From NCBI GenBank assembly GCA_001584585.1, contig LSYV01000005.1:137340-201339 (forward strand): a stretch of DNA of 64,000 nt. The letters run 5' to 3'. The notes below the pieces were generated by a model. That model did not search any database. It saw nothing but the letters and a program-made list of their open reading frames with translations, and was not told the origin of the DNA. This document shows, one piece after another, positions 36,480 to 47,501 of the stretch. Numbering within the stretch: the first letter of the stretch is position 1; each line of letters begins with the position of its first letter. The translations under genes and the position numbers were made by a program. This DNA comes from Gonium pectorale (lineage: Eukaryota; Chlorophyta; Chlorophyceae; Chlamydomonadales; Volvocaceae).

Positions 36480-38221
36480 TCACGCCCCGCCGCCCCGCAT
36501 GCGCCCGCACGCCCCCTTGTGCCCCGCCCACCAGTGCTCCAGCTGACAGGGCCGGCAGCAATAGCCCACCGCGCCGCAGCCCGCGCACGCCTTGAGCGTC
36601 AGGTCCGCCTCACTGTCGCCCTCCAGATTGGCGCAGTCGGGGTTGGCGCACTGGCCGGGCAGCAGGCGGCGCGCCTCAGCCGGCGGCAGCAGAGCGGCGG
36701 CCAGCAGCCGTCCCGCCGGCATCCGCCGTCGCAGAGATGCACACGAGGGACCGCGGCCGCCCTCCCCCTCCTCCCCCTCCTCCCCCTCCTCCTCCTCCTC
36801 CTCCTCCCCCTCCTCCTCCCCCTCCTCCTCCCCCTCCTCCTCCTCCCCCTCCTCCTCCTCCCCCTCCTCCTCCAGGCACGCCGCCAGGCCCTCCGCATCC
36901 GCGGCCAACTCCGGCACTCCGCCAGCCCGGACGCGCATCGCCGCCTCCCGCAGCAGCTCAGGCCGCCAGGGCAGTCGCGGCGGGGTAGCGGCACCCGAGG
37001 GCCCCGCCGCATCCTGGGGGGCCTCCCCGAACGGCCCCACAGTTACCGCGGTCGGGGTCCCGACCGCCTCGGCGCCCTCGGGGGGGAGCCACGAGGGCCA
37101 CCGCCGCATGTAGACCGCAGCGACGGAGGAGCAGCTTTCCAGGAGGCGGCATAATAGGTAATACTCCCTTTCTTCCAAATCCAACCAGCGCCGCACCATC
37201 TGCAGGGCCATGTCCAGCAGCGGCACCGCGCCAGCCCCCTCCAGCAGCAGCGCCCTCCAGCCGCCGTCGTCCGCCACCGCCTCGCCACCGTCGAGCCCGC
37301 CGGCGTCGTTCGCCGCCGCGTGGCCGCCGCCAGGCCTGCCGCCGTTGTTGGGGGCAGACGTCGCCGCCGCGGCCAGCTCGCCGGGCCAGGAGTCGCAGCG
37401 CGCTGCCAGCAGCGACAGCCAGGTGAAGATAGCAAGAACGTGCTCAGGTCAAGAGTCCTGGACGCCATTACCGGTACTGTCCGGGAAAGCTCCGGCAGCC
37501 ACTCGCAGGCGGCGCAGGACAGCAAGCGGACCAGCTGCTGCGAGGCGGGCGAGGGGCCGTCCCGGGACGCCGCGCCCTCCGCTCCCTCCTGTCCTGTGCC
37601 GGTTTCCGCAGCACCCGCAAACTTGCCACCGTCCATTGCCGCGTTTAGGATTGACGCGCCTGCCGTCGCAAAGACCTGGCGGGCACTCTCCTCAGGATCG
37701 GTACCGGCCGGCGTGGCCCCCGGGCTGCCGCCGGACCGCAGCAGCAGCAGCTTGCGCATCGTGCCCTGCCGACTGGCGCGCCTCGCCGTACGCTAGGAGC
37801 AGCACCAGGAACGACCACCTGCCACGTTCGCTGATGCTGCCCGATGCCCGCACGACGGCGGCGGCTTCAGGGCCCTGCGGGTCCCGGCCAGCGCGGCGCA
37901 TCAGGCGCTCCAGGCAGCGCAGCAGGCCGCCATCCAGTGCCGCCGCAAGAGCCGGCGGTACCGTAGATGGTAGAGAAGGCAAGCCTGTCGGGCGAGGCCG
38001 GGGTGGGGCGCGGCGGCGCACATCCATATGCCTCAGCGCCACTGGCATTCCGCATTAGTGACGGGGCAGCAGCCCGTGACAGCTGAGTCCGATGCCTTGC
38101 CCCATGCCCAGCTGCGCGCAATCAGACACACCCGCCCCACCAGCCAGGCCAGCCGCTGCTCCATGCCCCAGCCGGCAGCTCCAGTCGGGCCCTCGCCGTG
38201 CACCACCCGCAGTTCGGCCTG
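36480..38221 (-). pseudogene. MYND-type zinc-finger family gene with apparent frame breaks
   Basis: The protein ends in a complete MYND finger: CANPDC, CAGC, YCCRPC and HKGAC supply the CX4C, CX2C, CX3C and HX3C ligands. Before it is a Glu/Gly run of about 40 residues, then helical family sequence (MALQMVRRWLDLEEREYYLL). Coding is spread over several frames: 38221 to about 38045 (AELRVVHGEG..), about 38040 to 37775 (ALAAALDGGLLRCLERLM, LVLLLAYGEARQ), 37770 to about 37445 (MRKLLLLRSG.., ACEWLPELS) and about 37440 to 36480 (VLAIFTWLSLLAARCDSWPG). The switches near 37770 and 37440 are each one base off and leave no room for an intron. So this is either a decaying gene or a region of assembly indels. 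MYND domains mediate protein-protein contacts. The type choice is provisional; the finger itself looks under selection. Confidence 0.55.
36763..36872 (-). repeat. Coding (GAG/GGG)n acidic tract
   Basis: CTCCTCCCC-type triplets on the plus strand encode an interrupted run of glutamate with glycine in the MYND-family gene just before the zinc finger. Confidence 0.9.
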
Positions 38222-39231
38222 AGGGGCCGGCCGGGGTGGGGGTTAGAATACAAGGAGGCAGCACTGAGATGATAGAAAGAGGGACGTTTGCCATCCGCGT
38301 AGAATACCCCGAGGATAGCCTGTGTTGCACGCCCCTAGCCGGGGGCCCCAGCAGCGTCCATGTGAGGGCCATACCGTCCCCCATTTGCGAGGCCTGGCCG
38401 CGCCTTTGACGCAGCGCATGAGGGGCCACCTGAAGCCGCCTCTGATGCTTGGCCCTGGGCACAAGCCCTACCGGTATGCCCCTGCACCTGCACCCCACTC
38501 ACCGTGGCTTTGCAGCGGACATCCGCTCCCGAGTACGGGAAACCGCCATCCTTTGACAGAGGCATCTCTGCCGGTCCGCCGCCTGCCGCCGCCTGCCACC
38601 GCCTGCCGCTGCCGCCCTGTCCGCTGCCGCTCCCCGCAGCTTTCCGGCCTGTGGGCTGCCGAGTGAGGGCCAGCGGGCCAGCGGCCACGACGCGCACGGC
38701 TGCTCAACATTGCTGCCGGCAGGGCCACCTCCGGCTGCGCCCGGAGCTGCGCCCACAGCACTTCGATGGTGACGAGACAGCGCGTGCTCCTCCTCCACCA
38801 CCACAACCGTCACGACCACGACCGCCGCCAGCAGGTTGAAGGTCCGGTACCGGTAGTGATGGGGATTTTTTGTGGAGACAAGGTTTGGTAGAGTAACGCC
38901 AGCTGGACGCCAGCTGCGTTCGCCCGTCCGGCGGCCAAGCCTTTGCTTGCCTTCGTGTCGCCGGCTCCCGGAGTAGGTAGTGATGGGGGGGGAGCGCCGC
39001 GCGCCGCCCCACAGAGCCAGAGCCAGGGCCTCCCAGACCCCGCGCAGACGTGTGGACCTCTCGCTTCACGCCACGCGCCTACCCTAACCCCAAATGCTGC
39101 CCTTCCTCCCCTTGCCCCCTCTCCCTCCTCTCCCCCTCTCCCTCCTCCCCCTTCCCGTCCCTCGCCGCTGCCCAATCGCCGGCCCCCCCTTTCCCGCGCC
39201 CCCAGCTGCCCTCGCCCCGATGGGCCCCCGC
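38222..39231. other. Spacer, possibly with 5' exons of the MYND-family gene
   Basis: An acceptor (CCCCTCAG|GCC) at about 38221 suggests an intron upstream of 38221. A minus-strand segment around 38700-38806 (RCLVTIEVLWAQLRAQPEVA) looks like family helix and may be an upstream exon, but no donor-acceptor chain convinced me. Dispersed repeat copy B lies at 38903-38972. Confidence 0.4.
38903..38972 (+). repeat. Dispersed repeat copy B
   Basis: Second copy of the roughly 70-bp repeat at 31966-32035. Similarity may extend a few bases upstream (GAGTAACGCCAGCTGG against GAATTAACACCTACGAGCTGG). Confidence 0.7.
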
Positions 39232-40053
39232 TCACACGAGCCCCGCCATGCGCGCCAGCACCTGCACGTCCCAGGGCACACCCCGGAAGCCGCGCCGAAT
39301 GATCTCGACGGCGTAGCCGCTCGCGCGGCCCTCGCCCTGCAGCCGCCGCAGCTGCGCCTCGTACCAGGCGGGCAGGCAGCCGCCCAGCAGCGCCGCCACC
39401 AGCTCGTCCTCCAGGTCCTTGCTGGCGCGCTTGAGGGCCGCCATCATGGCCTCATGGTACGAGTCGCTGCCTGGGTCGGCCTCGTCCTCGTCGGGGCCGT
39501 ACACAGCCATCTTGTCCTCTGTGTACCAGTTGTTGATGGTGATCCACGCGCCGAAGGTGAGGTTGCCGATGGGCCAGGTGTCCAGGTCCCCGCCGCCGGA
39601 TTGGGGGTTCATCCGCACGCCGAAGGCCGCCTCAATGGCTTCGTCTGGGTATGCGTCATCGGCCAGGGCCTCGAGGAAGCGCTGCACCATGGCCCGAGCC
39701 ACCCGTTCCCGAGTCTTAAAGTCCAGCGGGCCATGCCGTGAGCCATCACCGCCACCGCCACCGGCGGCGGCCGCGCCGCTGGGATTGGTGGGGCCACTGG
39801 GAGGCGCCTCCGACGCCGCGCCCTGCCCCGCGCCCCGCGGCAGCGGCTCCAGGTTCTGGCGCTTCACCCGGATGACGTCCGCGTGCGCCTCCACGGCCGC
39901 CGGGGTCCGCAGCAGGCGCACCGGGTAGCGCGGGGGGTCTCCATCGGGGCGGCCCACCACGACGCCCTCGGCGCCATTGAGCGCGGCGCTGGAGACCAGG
40001 CCCGACAGCCGCACGCGGGTGCCCTCCGTCAGGGTCGCCATCACGGCACGCAC
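39232..40053 (-). CDS. Hypothetical protein with KOW/SH3-like N-terminal segment
   Basis: Intronless, 273 residues, ATG at 40053 and TGA at 39232. The first 60 residues (GTRVRLSGLVSSAALNGAEG, then PPRYPVRLL, then VIRVKRQNLEPL) resemble the small beta-barrel segment seen in several alga proteins where it begins a MYND- or peptidase-type protein. A Gly/Ala-rich linker follows. The C-terminal half is well composed (LGNLTFGAWITINNWYTEDK-like region, RASKDLEDELVAALLGG, YEAQLRRLQGEG) but I do not recognise a domain. An internal ATG two codons after the first (MATLTEGTRV) is an equally good start. Function unknown. Confidence 0.75.
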   Translation of the reverse strand: MRAVMATLTEGTRVRLSGLVSSAALNGAEGVVVGRPDGDPPRYPVRLLRTPAAVEAHADVIRVKRQNLEPLPRGAGQGAASEAPPSGPTNPSGAAAAGGGGGDGSRHGPLDFKTRERVARAMVQRFLEALADDAYPDEAIEAAFGVRMNPQSGGGDLDTWPIGNLTFGAWITINNWYTEDKMAVYGPDEDEADPGSDSYHEAMMAALKRASKDLEDELVAALLGGCLPAWYEAQLRRLQGEGRASGYAVEIIRRGFRGVPWDVQVLARMAGLV

Positions 40054-41659
40054 CGCTGAGCTCCGTGTGACCGGGGAAATCGCTCAGGATAGCCTGGGGA
40101 TGTGGGTCAGGGGCCGAGGGCGGCAGGACGCCTTGCTTGACGAGCCGTGACTGGCAAGCTATGAGCACCCAATCCCTCCATAATGATAACGTGGACATTG
40201 CTTCTTCGCGTGTTCAAGCCGCGACGTTTGTGCTCCCACACGGTTCTACTTGAGACGGCTGCAACGCTGCACCTAGAACCTGGGATCCTATGGCCCTGCA
40301 CTGTACCAAGAACCAAGTCACCTTTGGTGCCGAACCTGCTTGCGCCAACAGTAAGCCGTTGGCGTTGCAGGCTTGGAAAGTACAGAGTGCAGCAGATAAT
40401 GGGAGCTGCTAAGTGGACGTCTTAATTGGACCTAAGTTTGATGCTCTCCTTCCTAACCGTCGGGTCAACGAAGTAACGGCCTTGGCCCTCTGGTCGCAGC
40501 TCGCAGGCATAGATGCATGGATGATTACAGGCGATAAAGCCAACCTTACACCAGTTATGTTTACCCGGTGATCACACGCTTCAGTGGTGCGTCCCGGTCA
40601 CTGCCTGGCGGCCATCCCGTCCCTGACACCCGCACACGTTATCCAGGCCCGCATTTCACTCTTACGACTGCCAAACCTTTTATGAGCTGAAGTCCATTCA
40701 TACACACGTAGTCAAGCGGTCAGGCAAACATAACTGCCAGCCCTACCTCCGCGCCACTCTCTGCGGCGCCCCTCACCACGTAGCCAGCACAACTCCACCG
40801 CAAAACAGCAAAACCGAAATAGCATGGTGCCTCCTCTATACCATTCCCGGTCCGAGGCCAGACACAGCTTGTGCCTTCCTCGTACAAGATACATCTTGTT
40901 GCCGACTCACATCCCGGCCGTAACGCGAAAGAACATGATACATGAAAAAAAGAGAACCAGAAACGGGGAAGGCAGCCTCTACATGAACCACACAAGGAAG
41001 CCGAGCTGCAGAAGTACAGGAGCACAGCCGCACTGCACATTGGCAACGACGTAATATACAGGACCATTCCTTCTTAAAAGGAATAACGAAGATAGTTACA
41101 CTCCAAGCCTGGCAACCTGCAGCACCTCTCAGCCAGCAAGCTGTTGTCACTGTCCGCCGCCCGTCCATGCATGCTCCTCCTCCTCATACCCAAATACGGT
41201 ACATGCACACGGCCTACAATATGATACACAGTGCGGGTATTCACGTTCGCGCCCACGCACCAGGTGCACAGCCACGGCCCCGACGAGCGCCCACCACCCC
41301 AACCACCGCCTGGGATCCCGCTCCTGGCGCCCCGCAAACTCTGGACACCCGGCGGGGCCCACCAACCAGCTGCTGAGCAGCTGACAATCGGGGCTCACAG
41401 AGGCCCGATGGAACCCGCGGGCTCCAGACATCTACTCCGGCAAGCCCGTCCGCCAAAGCAGCACCCCAGCGGGCCCCTCTCTGCTGTCGCCCCGCACACA
41501 CAGCTTGTAGCCCGAGTCCTTGCGTCGTAGCCCCGAGGTTGCGCGTCCGCAGGTCAATGGCTGACACGAGCGCCCCGCCGCTGCATCCCATCCCACGCTG
41601 CTGCTGCCATGGCTCCCGCTGCCTCGACCGCTGGCGCTGCCGCCTCCGGGCGGGCCGCC
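40054..41659. other. Spacer containing the E1 beta 3' UTR
   Basis: About 1.6 kb between two minus-strand genes; the right part should be 3' UTR of the E1 beta gene. No coding signal is seen. Confidence 0.65.
41096..41100 (-). terminator. Candidate TGTAA poly(A) signal of the E1 beta gene
   Basis: TTACA on the plus strand about 560 bp past the stop at 41660. Further TTACA sites at about 40535 and 40549 are alternatives. Confidence 0.4.
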
Positions 41660-44600
41660 TCAAAAGTGCACCACGTGGCGCACCGCCTCCACCACGCGCT
41701 CCACGCCGGGCAGGTACAGCGGCTCGAACACCAGCGGGAAGGGCGTGTCGGCGCCGCACACCCTCACGGGGGGAGCCTCCAGCCGGGTGAAGCAGCTGCG
41801 GGAGAGGGGGCGGGCGGGGACGGTAGTGGAGTAGGGAGGGAGAGGTTCGTGGGAGGGGGCAGGCCTGAGGGCCTGATGTGGAGGTTTCGGGGAGGCAGCG
41901 GCCGAAGGATGGTGATACCCCGAGAAGAGGGCCTAGGCGCACAAGCGGCATGACGCTACAACAGAGCGGTTCGCCCTTCAGCGCCCAGATGCCCGCACCG
42001 GCCTTCGACATACGGTACCCAGGCTGTACGGCCAGAAACCCTACTGCGGACGGTGTCGGCGGTACTCCGCCGCCTGCCTGCCTCCTCCTGCCCAGGGCGC
42101 GCTCGCTTTTGCCCTATCCTGCCCTCCCTACCCCAGCCAACCCCACCCACCGCGCCGACACCGTGGCGGCCACCTCTGCCCCGAACCCGCCCGTCACCGG
42201 CGCCTCGTGCGACACCACCAGGCGGCCCGTCTTGGACACGGAGGCGCACACCGCCTCCACGTCCTGCCGGGCGGACGGACGGGACGGCAGTTGTGGGATG
42301 GCGCGCGGGCGGGGTGGCAATCATGCATGTCGCTGGGAATTGTTCCAGGGTTGTAGCGCGGGACTCGAGGAGCCACATGTAGGCTGCCGGCGGGACTGTG
42401 GTGCGTCCGTGTGTGTGCCAGGCCGCCCCCGCATCAGCCCCACTGCCAAGCCCCCCCAACGCCCTCCTTTGTAGTTTCGGTGCACAAGTACGCACCCACC
42501 CAGGGCATCAGCGTCCGCAGGTCGATGACCTCGCACGACACGCCGTCCTTGTCGGCCAGCTGCGCGGCGGCTTGCTGCAGCACCAGCACCTGCCACATGG
42601 GAAGGGTTTTAGGGTTGCGACTGGGGGATCCAGACAGCTTCAGTTGTGCAATGTAGTGACTCGGCGACGCCCGGGAGGAGCGTTGGAGCGGGGCTGGGGC
42701 AGAAGGGCGAGGTTGTGGGCATGAAGTGGAACCGCGAGGGCGCGGCTGGTCTACCACATGCACCTGTGGTTCTAGGAACTCAACCCTGAGCGGAAGAGGC
42801 AACACCCCAGCTCACCGCTCCGCCCCGCCCATCACTCACCTGCTGCCCCCAGCCCACAAGCGTCACGTCGCTCCCCTCCGACACCAGCCGAGCCACACCC
42901 AGCGGCAGCACATAGTCGCCCTGGGAGCTCGGGTTGTGGCAGGGGTGGGGCGGGGGGCAGGAGGATTAAGCCGAGGAGGTGAAGGGGACTTAAGAGACTA
43001 CACGGCGGATAGGGGCAGTACGGAGCGCTGCATGAGGCATCAGGCATCAGGCAGGCATGAAACATGAGGCAGGCCCGGAAGCGACTACTTGTTGGAAAGA
43101 GTATCCTGCGGGTCAAGAGCAGGCGTTGGCAGGCGCGTGTGGCACAGTCCGTGGGTTGCCGCGGTCTATACGCGGCCAGGGACAGCGTGCGAGACGTGCG
43201 CCCCTCCGCCCCTCCGCCCCCCCGCCACTCCGCCCCTCCGCCCCGTGCAGCACACAGCACGACCGTGTGCCCGCGCTCTGCTGGCGCCGTCCGTCCGTGT
43301 GCGGGCCCCTCCCGTGGGCCGCTCACCTCGGGTACGTCCTCAACTGCCGTGCGGTACCTGCGGCGGGTGGGCAGCCGCGCAGGGGCAGCCAGGGGTGAGA
43401 ACAGCGCAGAGCGGGGGCGGGACACGCCCGCTCCACCGGGCCTGCAGTCATAGCGGTTGTCGCCCCGGGCAACCCACCCCGACGCCGCGCCCGCTCCTTC
43501 CCGGCCCGCTGTCCATGCTCTTGCATTCCTGACCACCCCCATCCACAAGCCCCCACACCCCAAGCGCCCTGCCCCCCCCCCCGCCTCAGGGCTCAGGGCT
43601 CACATCATCTTGGGCTCAAAGAAGACCACCGGGTCGGGCTCCCGGATGGACGCCAGCAGCAGGCCTGGTGGCGGGGAGGGGGCAGGCGAGGGGGCACAGG
43701 CCCCAAGAGCAACGCGACGTCGGCGCGGTGTCGTGGTAGCCGGGCCTTGCTGGCTGGCACTCCCTCCCACCCACTACTGATGAAACCCCACACCACCAGC
43801 TCCCCCTCCCTCCCTCCGCCGCACCCTTGGCCTCTGCGGGGCTGCTGGGCATCACCACCTTGAGGCCGGGAACCTGGGGGCACCCGGGTTGCGGAGTTGG
43901 TCGGGAGTGGTGGGGGGCAAGCGGTAAGGGTCGGTAGGGGCGGTGGCAAGAAGGGCCGGCACGGTGGCGGAGGAATGAGAGAAGCGCCCGTCATGAGCCA
44001 CCGTCAATGATGAAAAAGCACAGGGCTCCCTGGGCCGGTCAAGATCCGCCTGAACTGCAACATGGGTGCTGCCTCAGCAGATGCGCATGGGCCCTTGGGG
44101 TTTGCCCGCTTCCGCATAACACACAGCCCTTGCTTTCCCGGTGCTCGTAGGTGAGACAACGGTAGTCAGCGGGTCGGGGGGCTGGGTGGGCGGGGAGCCG
44201 GGAGACATGCACCAGCCCGCATGCGACGCACGTAGAGTTGACTAAGCGCATCCCATCACGGCATTGCATAGGGTCACCCCAGAGAGAATTCTAGGCCGCA
44301 TCGGGGGCTACGGTGGTGGTCGCCGCCGAACTAACATGCAGAGACATCGCCCCTTCGACTGCCTCGGGAGCTGGGTCCTACACCGACGCCATCACTTTCG
44401 CGCTTACGCTCGTCGTATGCGTTTTCCTTTTCAACACAGCCCCCAAATGCACCGGCCCGGCACAGTATCCCCCGCGCATCGTGCACGGCTCTGCCCTTAA
44501 ACCCCCTGGGGTCTCGTCCCCCGTGGCCACCCGGCCCCTCCTCCTTCACTCTCGCTCCCTGTCCCGCCCCGCCCCGCCCGCACGTGTGTGAAGAAGGCCT

Positions 44601-46536
44601 CGGGGCTCTGGCTGTGGTAGTGTCCGCCATGGCCAACGGCGCCTGCATGGGGCATGGGTGTGGGGTACGGCAGGGGCCCGGGCGGCAGCGGGTAAATCGG
44701 CGCCGTCCTAATGCTCTGTAACGGGGACTGTCCCCGCAAGACGTTGCCCCACCCCCAACTAAAGGACACCCGCGACCGCGGCCACGGTGCGGCCGGCCAG
44801 CGGTCCGTGCGGGGCAGGCGGGCACCCGGCCCGGCTCAGCTGCACATTCCAGACCGACAGGGCCATGGCGCTGCTCTGCTGCCGGGCGGCCCCGGGACTC
44901 CTCACCGTACGGCGCCCGCACGGTCAGTCCCCCGCAGTGGAAGTGGCCCCCGCTGCGGTAGCGGTACTTGGCGGCCTGGGGTGGAGGGTGGCCGGGCGGG
45001 GCGGGGGGCTGAAGGGAAAGGGGAATGAACAACGGGCTGGGTGGGCGGGGTTGAGCGGCGCCGGCAATGCGGGAAGCCTCAAGGAAAGCAGCCCAACCCG
45101 AAGCCACCCACGTTTGAGCGAACGGAGGCGCAGAACTTATGACAATACGCCTCCTTTGAAAACAGGTGCGCTCTTCAATATCCCCTCTTCACTGCCCCGC
45201 CTCCCTCGCTTCTTGGCCCGCCGGCCGCACCTCGTTGACCAGCTGGTCAAAGGCCGGGTAAATGTAGTCGGCGAACTGGATCTCCGCCACCGCCGTGTGG
45301 CCCGCGGAGGCCAGCCCGATGCCGAAGCCCACTATGCCCTGTGCGGACCGGGGCGGATAAGAGAAGGCGCCATGAAGGGCAAAAGGGCGCGGCCGCTGCG
45401 TAAGTTGAGGTACCGGAGGCACCGGGAGACCGTGCTCAGCCGCAAAGCCACTGCAGCGCCAGTGCTTGCCGAGGTGTTTCTGCACTTGCCCTATGTCGCT
45501 GGCGGGATTGTCATATGCGGGTGTGGGTGCTAGGGGTGTAGAACTCGGAGGTCGGGTAGCTGCGTCAGTGGCACAGGACAGCAGTTGGCTGCTCCTGCGC
45601 CTTCAGACGCTCCCTTCGCCTCCGGCAGCCGGCGGCCAGGGGCTGCAAACTCATAGCCTGCATCCCCGGCCAGCCGCACCGTCCCCGCACAGTCATCCGC
45701 CAGGCCAGCCATTCAGCCAGCGCGGTCGCAGGAGGGCTGTGCACTGGTTTCCAACCCCTTCATATCATGCACCGCGGAGGCGAAAGTTTGCCCTGCGGCC
45801 GGGTGGCCTGCTGTCGCGCCGCCAAACGAAAAGCAAACTTTCAGGGGCTGCCCCAGCAACAAGGATGGCAACCCCCGACGCAAGCACCAACCCAGCTGGT
45901 CACCCCTCGCCGCGAACAAGGGTCTCCACTTAAGCAATGCGAACAAGGGTCACCAGATGAATCTTGCTGCCTGGTATGCGATGGTAACTGGCATCAGCTC
46001 ACTCGCGTCTCGGGTCCATGGGTGTTGCAGCGTCCGGGTGTTGCTTATGTGCACAGTGAAAGAGACCCCCTCCACACACCAAGCAATCCGTTGTTTCAAT
46101 GTCCTCTAGTAAGATCACCTGCTCGCTTAGCGGGGTGTTGAACACGCGCTCCTTTCCGAACCGCTCCAACAGCCCCACTGTGCATCGAAAGACGCCTCCA
46201 AAGGATACGTCTTCCCCGAAAACATAGCTCCTAGGGCAAGTGCGGTCGCGAGTCAGCATCGCGCGCGGCAAGAAGCCCAAGCGCCAACACCGTTCGGGCA
46301 AGCCACCTGCTGTCCGTGTCCAGCGCCAAGAAGAGAGCATCGTTGACCGCGTTGCAAAGATTGAGGCGCTTGGTGCCAGGCCGTGGTGCCGCTGACTCAG
46401 CGCTCGCGGCCGCGCTAGCTTGCAACGAGGGCCCCGAAAGAGAGGACAGGTTGGAAACTGCTTGAAGACTCAAAACTGCTCCTTTGAGAAGGGCCTGCCC
46501 TCGTAATGCCGCTGTCACCGGTAGTAAGGTCAGCAT
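41660..46536 (-). CDS. BCKDHB: Branched-chain 2-oxoacid dehydrogenase E1 beta subunit, mitochondrial
   Basis: E1 component of the complex that oxidatively decarboxylates the 2-oxoacids of Leu, Ile and Val, with thiamine diphosphate at the alpha/beta interface. Exons: 46536-46307, 46230-46119, 45338-45231, 44975-44906, 44642-44584, 43873-43825, 43664-43604, 43357-43327, 42920-42840, 42589-42500, 42263-42151, 41795-41660; sum 1,140 nt (379 aa), all GT-AG, phases correct. The N-terminus ([19 protein letters not shown]) is Leu/Ala/Arg-rich like a mitochondrial presequence. Then come [60 protein letters not shown] and [13 protein letters not shown]. The C-terminal half has [19 protein letters not shown] and [17 protein letters not shown]. 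The beta subunit of pyruvate dehydrogenase is excluded by the [20 protein letters not shown] and HSQSPEAFF wording, which is the BCKDH type. Confidence 0.94.
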
Positions 46537-46594
46537 TGCACCCTTGGTTCGCAGCTAGGTTGAAGGTGCCCTCCTACATTACGCAGCCACGCAA

Positions 46595-47500
46595 TTGCCG
46601 TTTCACTTGGGCATGGAGTCTGTCATGGATGTTATGATTGCGTCCAAGCCCGGGCGGCCCACGGCACCTGACGTATGCGCTCTGGAACCAAGCACTACGT
46701 CCTGCCCACAAGCCCCTGCCCGTCCCCTTCACTGGCCCTGTGGCCAGAAATCGGCTACTGCAAGATACAGTATGAAGGCCTGGCAAACAAGTCGGAAGTC
46801 ACAACCACTACGCCCAGCGCCACAGTTGCGCCACGTAACCAGTGTCATAAAACCGTGCCCACGAGCTAGCCTATCGACAGTCTGCTCTTCTTCCGTTACG
46901 CAAGACAACACCGGATTGCCAAGCGCCGATATGATTGGAAAGGTTACGGGCAGCTGCCTAACGGTTGGGACGACGCAGCCTGCCAAAGTCATTCCAAGCC
47001 CCTATTCCCACATCCTTCCCCACCACCGAGCCGCCATCGTTGTCCGGCTGCAATGCAGTTTAGTCTGGTCATATATTAAGCATTTGAGGGCGCAGTATAG
47101 CAGTCTTGTCACTCCGAACAAGCAGCGTAACACTGAACTGACGGTCCGGCGTAGAAGCATCAGCACCGGCACTACTGCGTTGTGCAGCCGCAGGCGTGCC
47201 GCCGCCCAATGTGTACATGCAGGTGGCTTACCTCACACACCGGAGCATGCATACACCCCGTGCACGGTCCACAAACGCTCCGCATCTGAGCTGGTGAGCA
47301 AAGGCGAGCAACGGCGCAACGAAGCATTGCAGCTTCGCCTCCGTGCGGCAGCACACACCTTTCCTGAAGTCCAACGAGCAAAAGAGGCCCTACTAGACAT
47401 GACTCCCTTTCATTTCTTTAACAAGGCACAAGAATCCTACGAGTCATGGTATTTCCAAGTCCACTATCCGGAATACTCACGCTTCGCGCATGAAGCCCTC
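46595..47500 (+). other. Unexplained 302-codon open frame
   Basis: ATG at 46595, uninterrupted to 47500 in sequence of moderate GC; the frame only then runs antisense into the coiled-coil gene (to 47983). Not a shadow of a known gene. The end (AKEALLDMTPFHFFNKAQE and a Tyr-rich stretch after it) looks protein-like. I recognise no family. It could be a transposon remnant, a gene's exon or chance. Confidence 0.3.
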
Positions 47501-47501
47501 T

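Noticed and set aside
41241..42011. Open frame of 256 codons antisense to nothing, minus strand
   Set aside because: It overlaps the last E1 beta exon in another frame and is Arg/Pro-rich; a shadow of the true exon.
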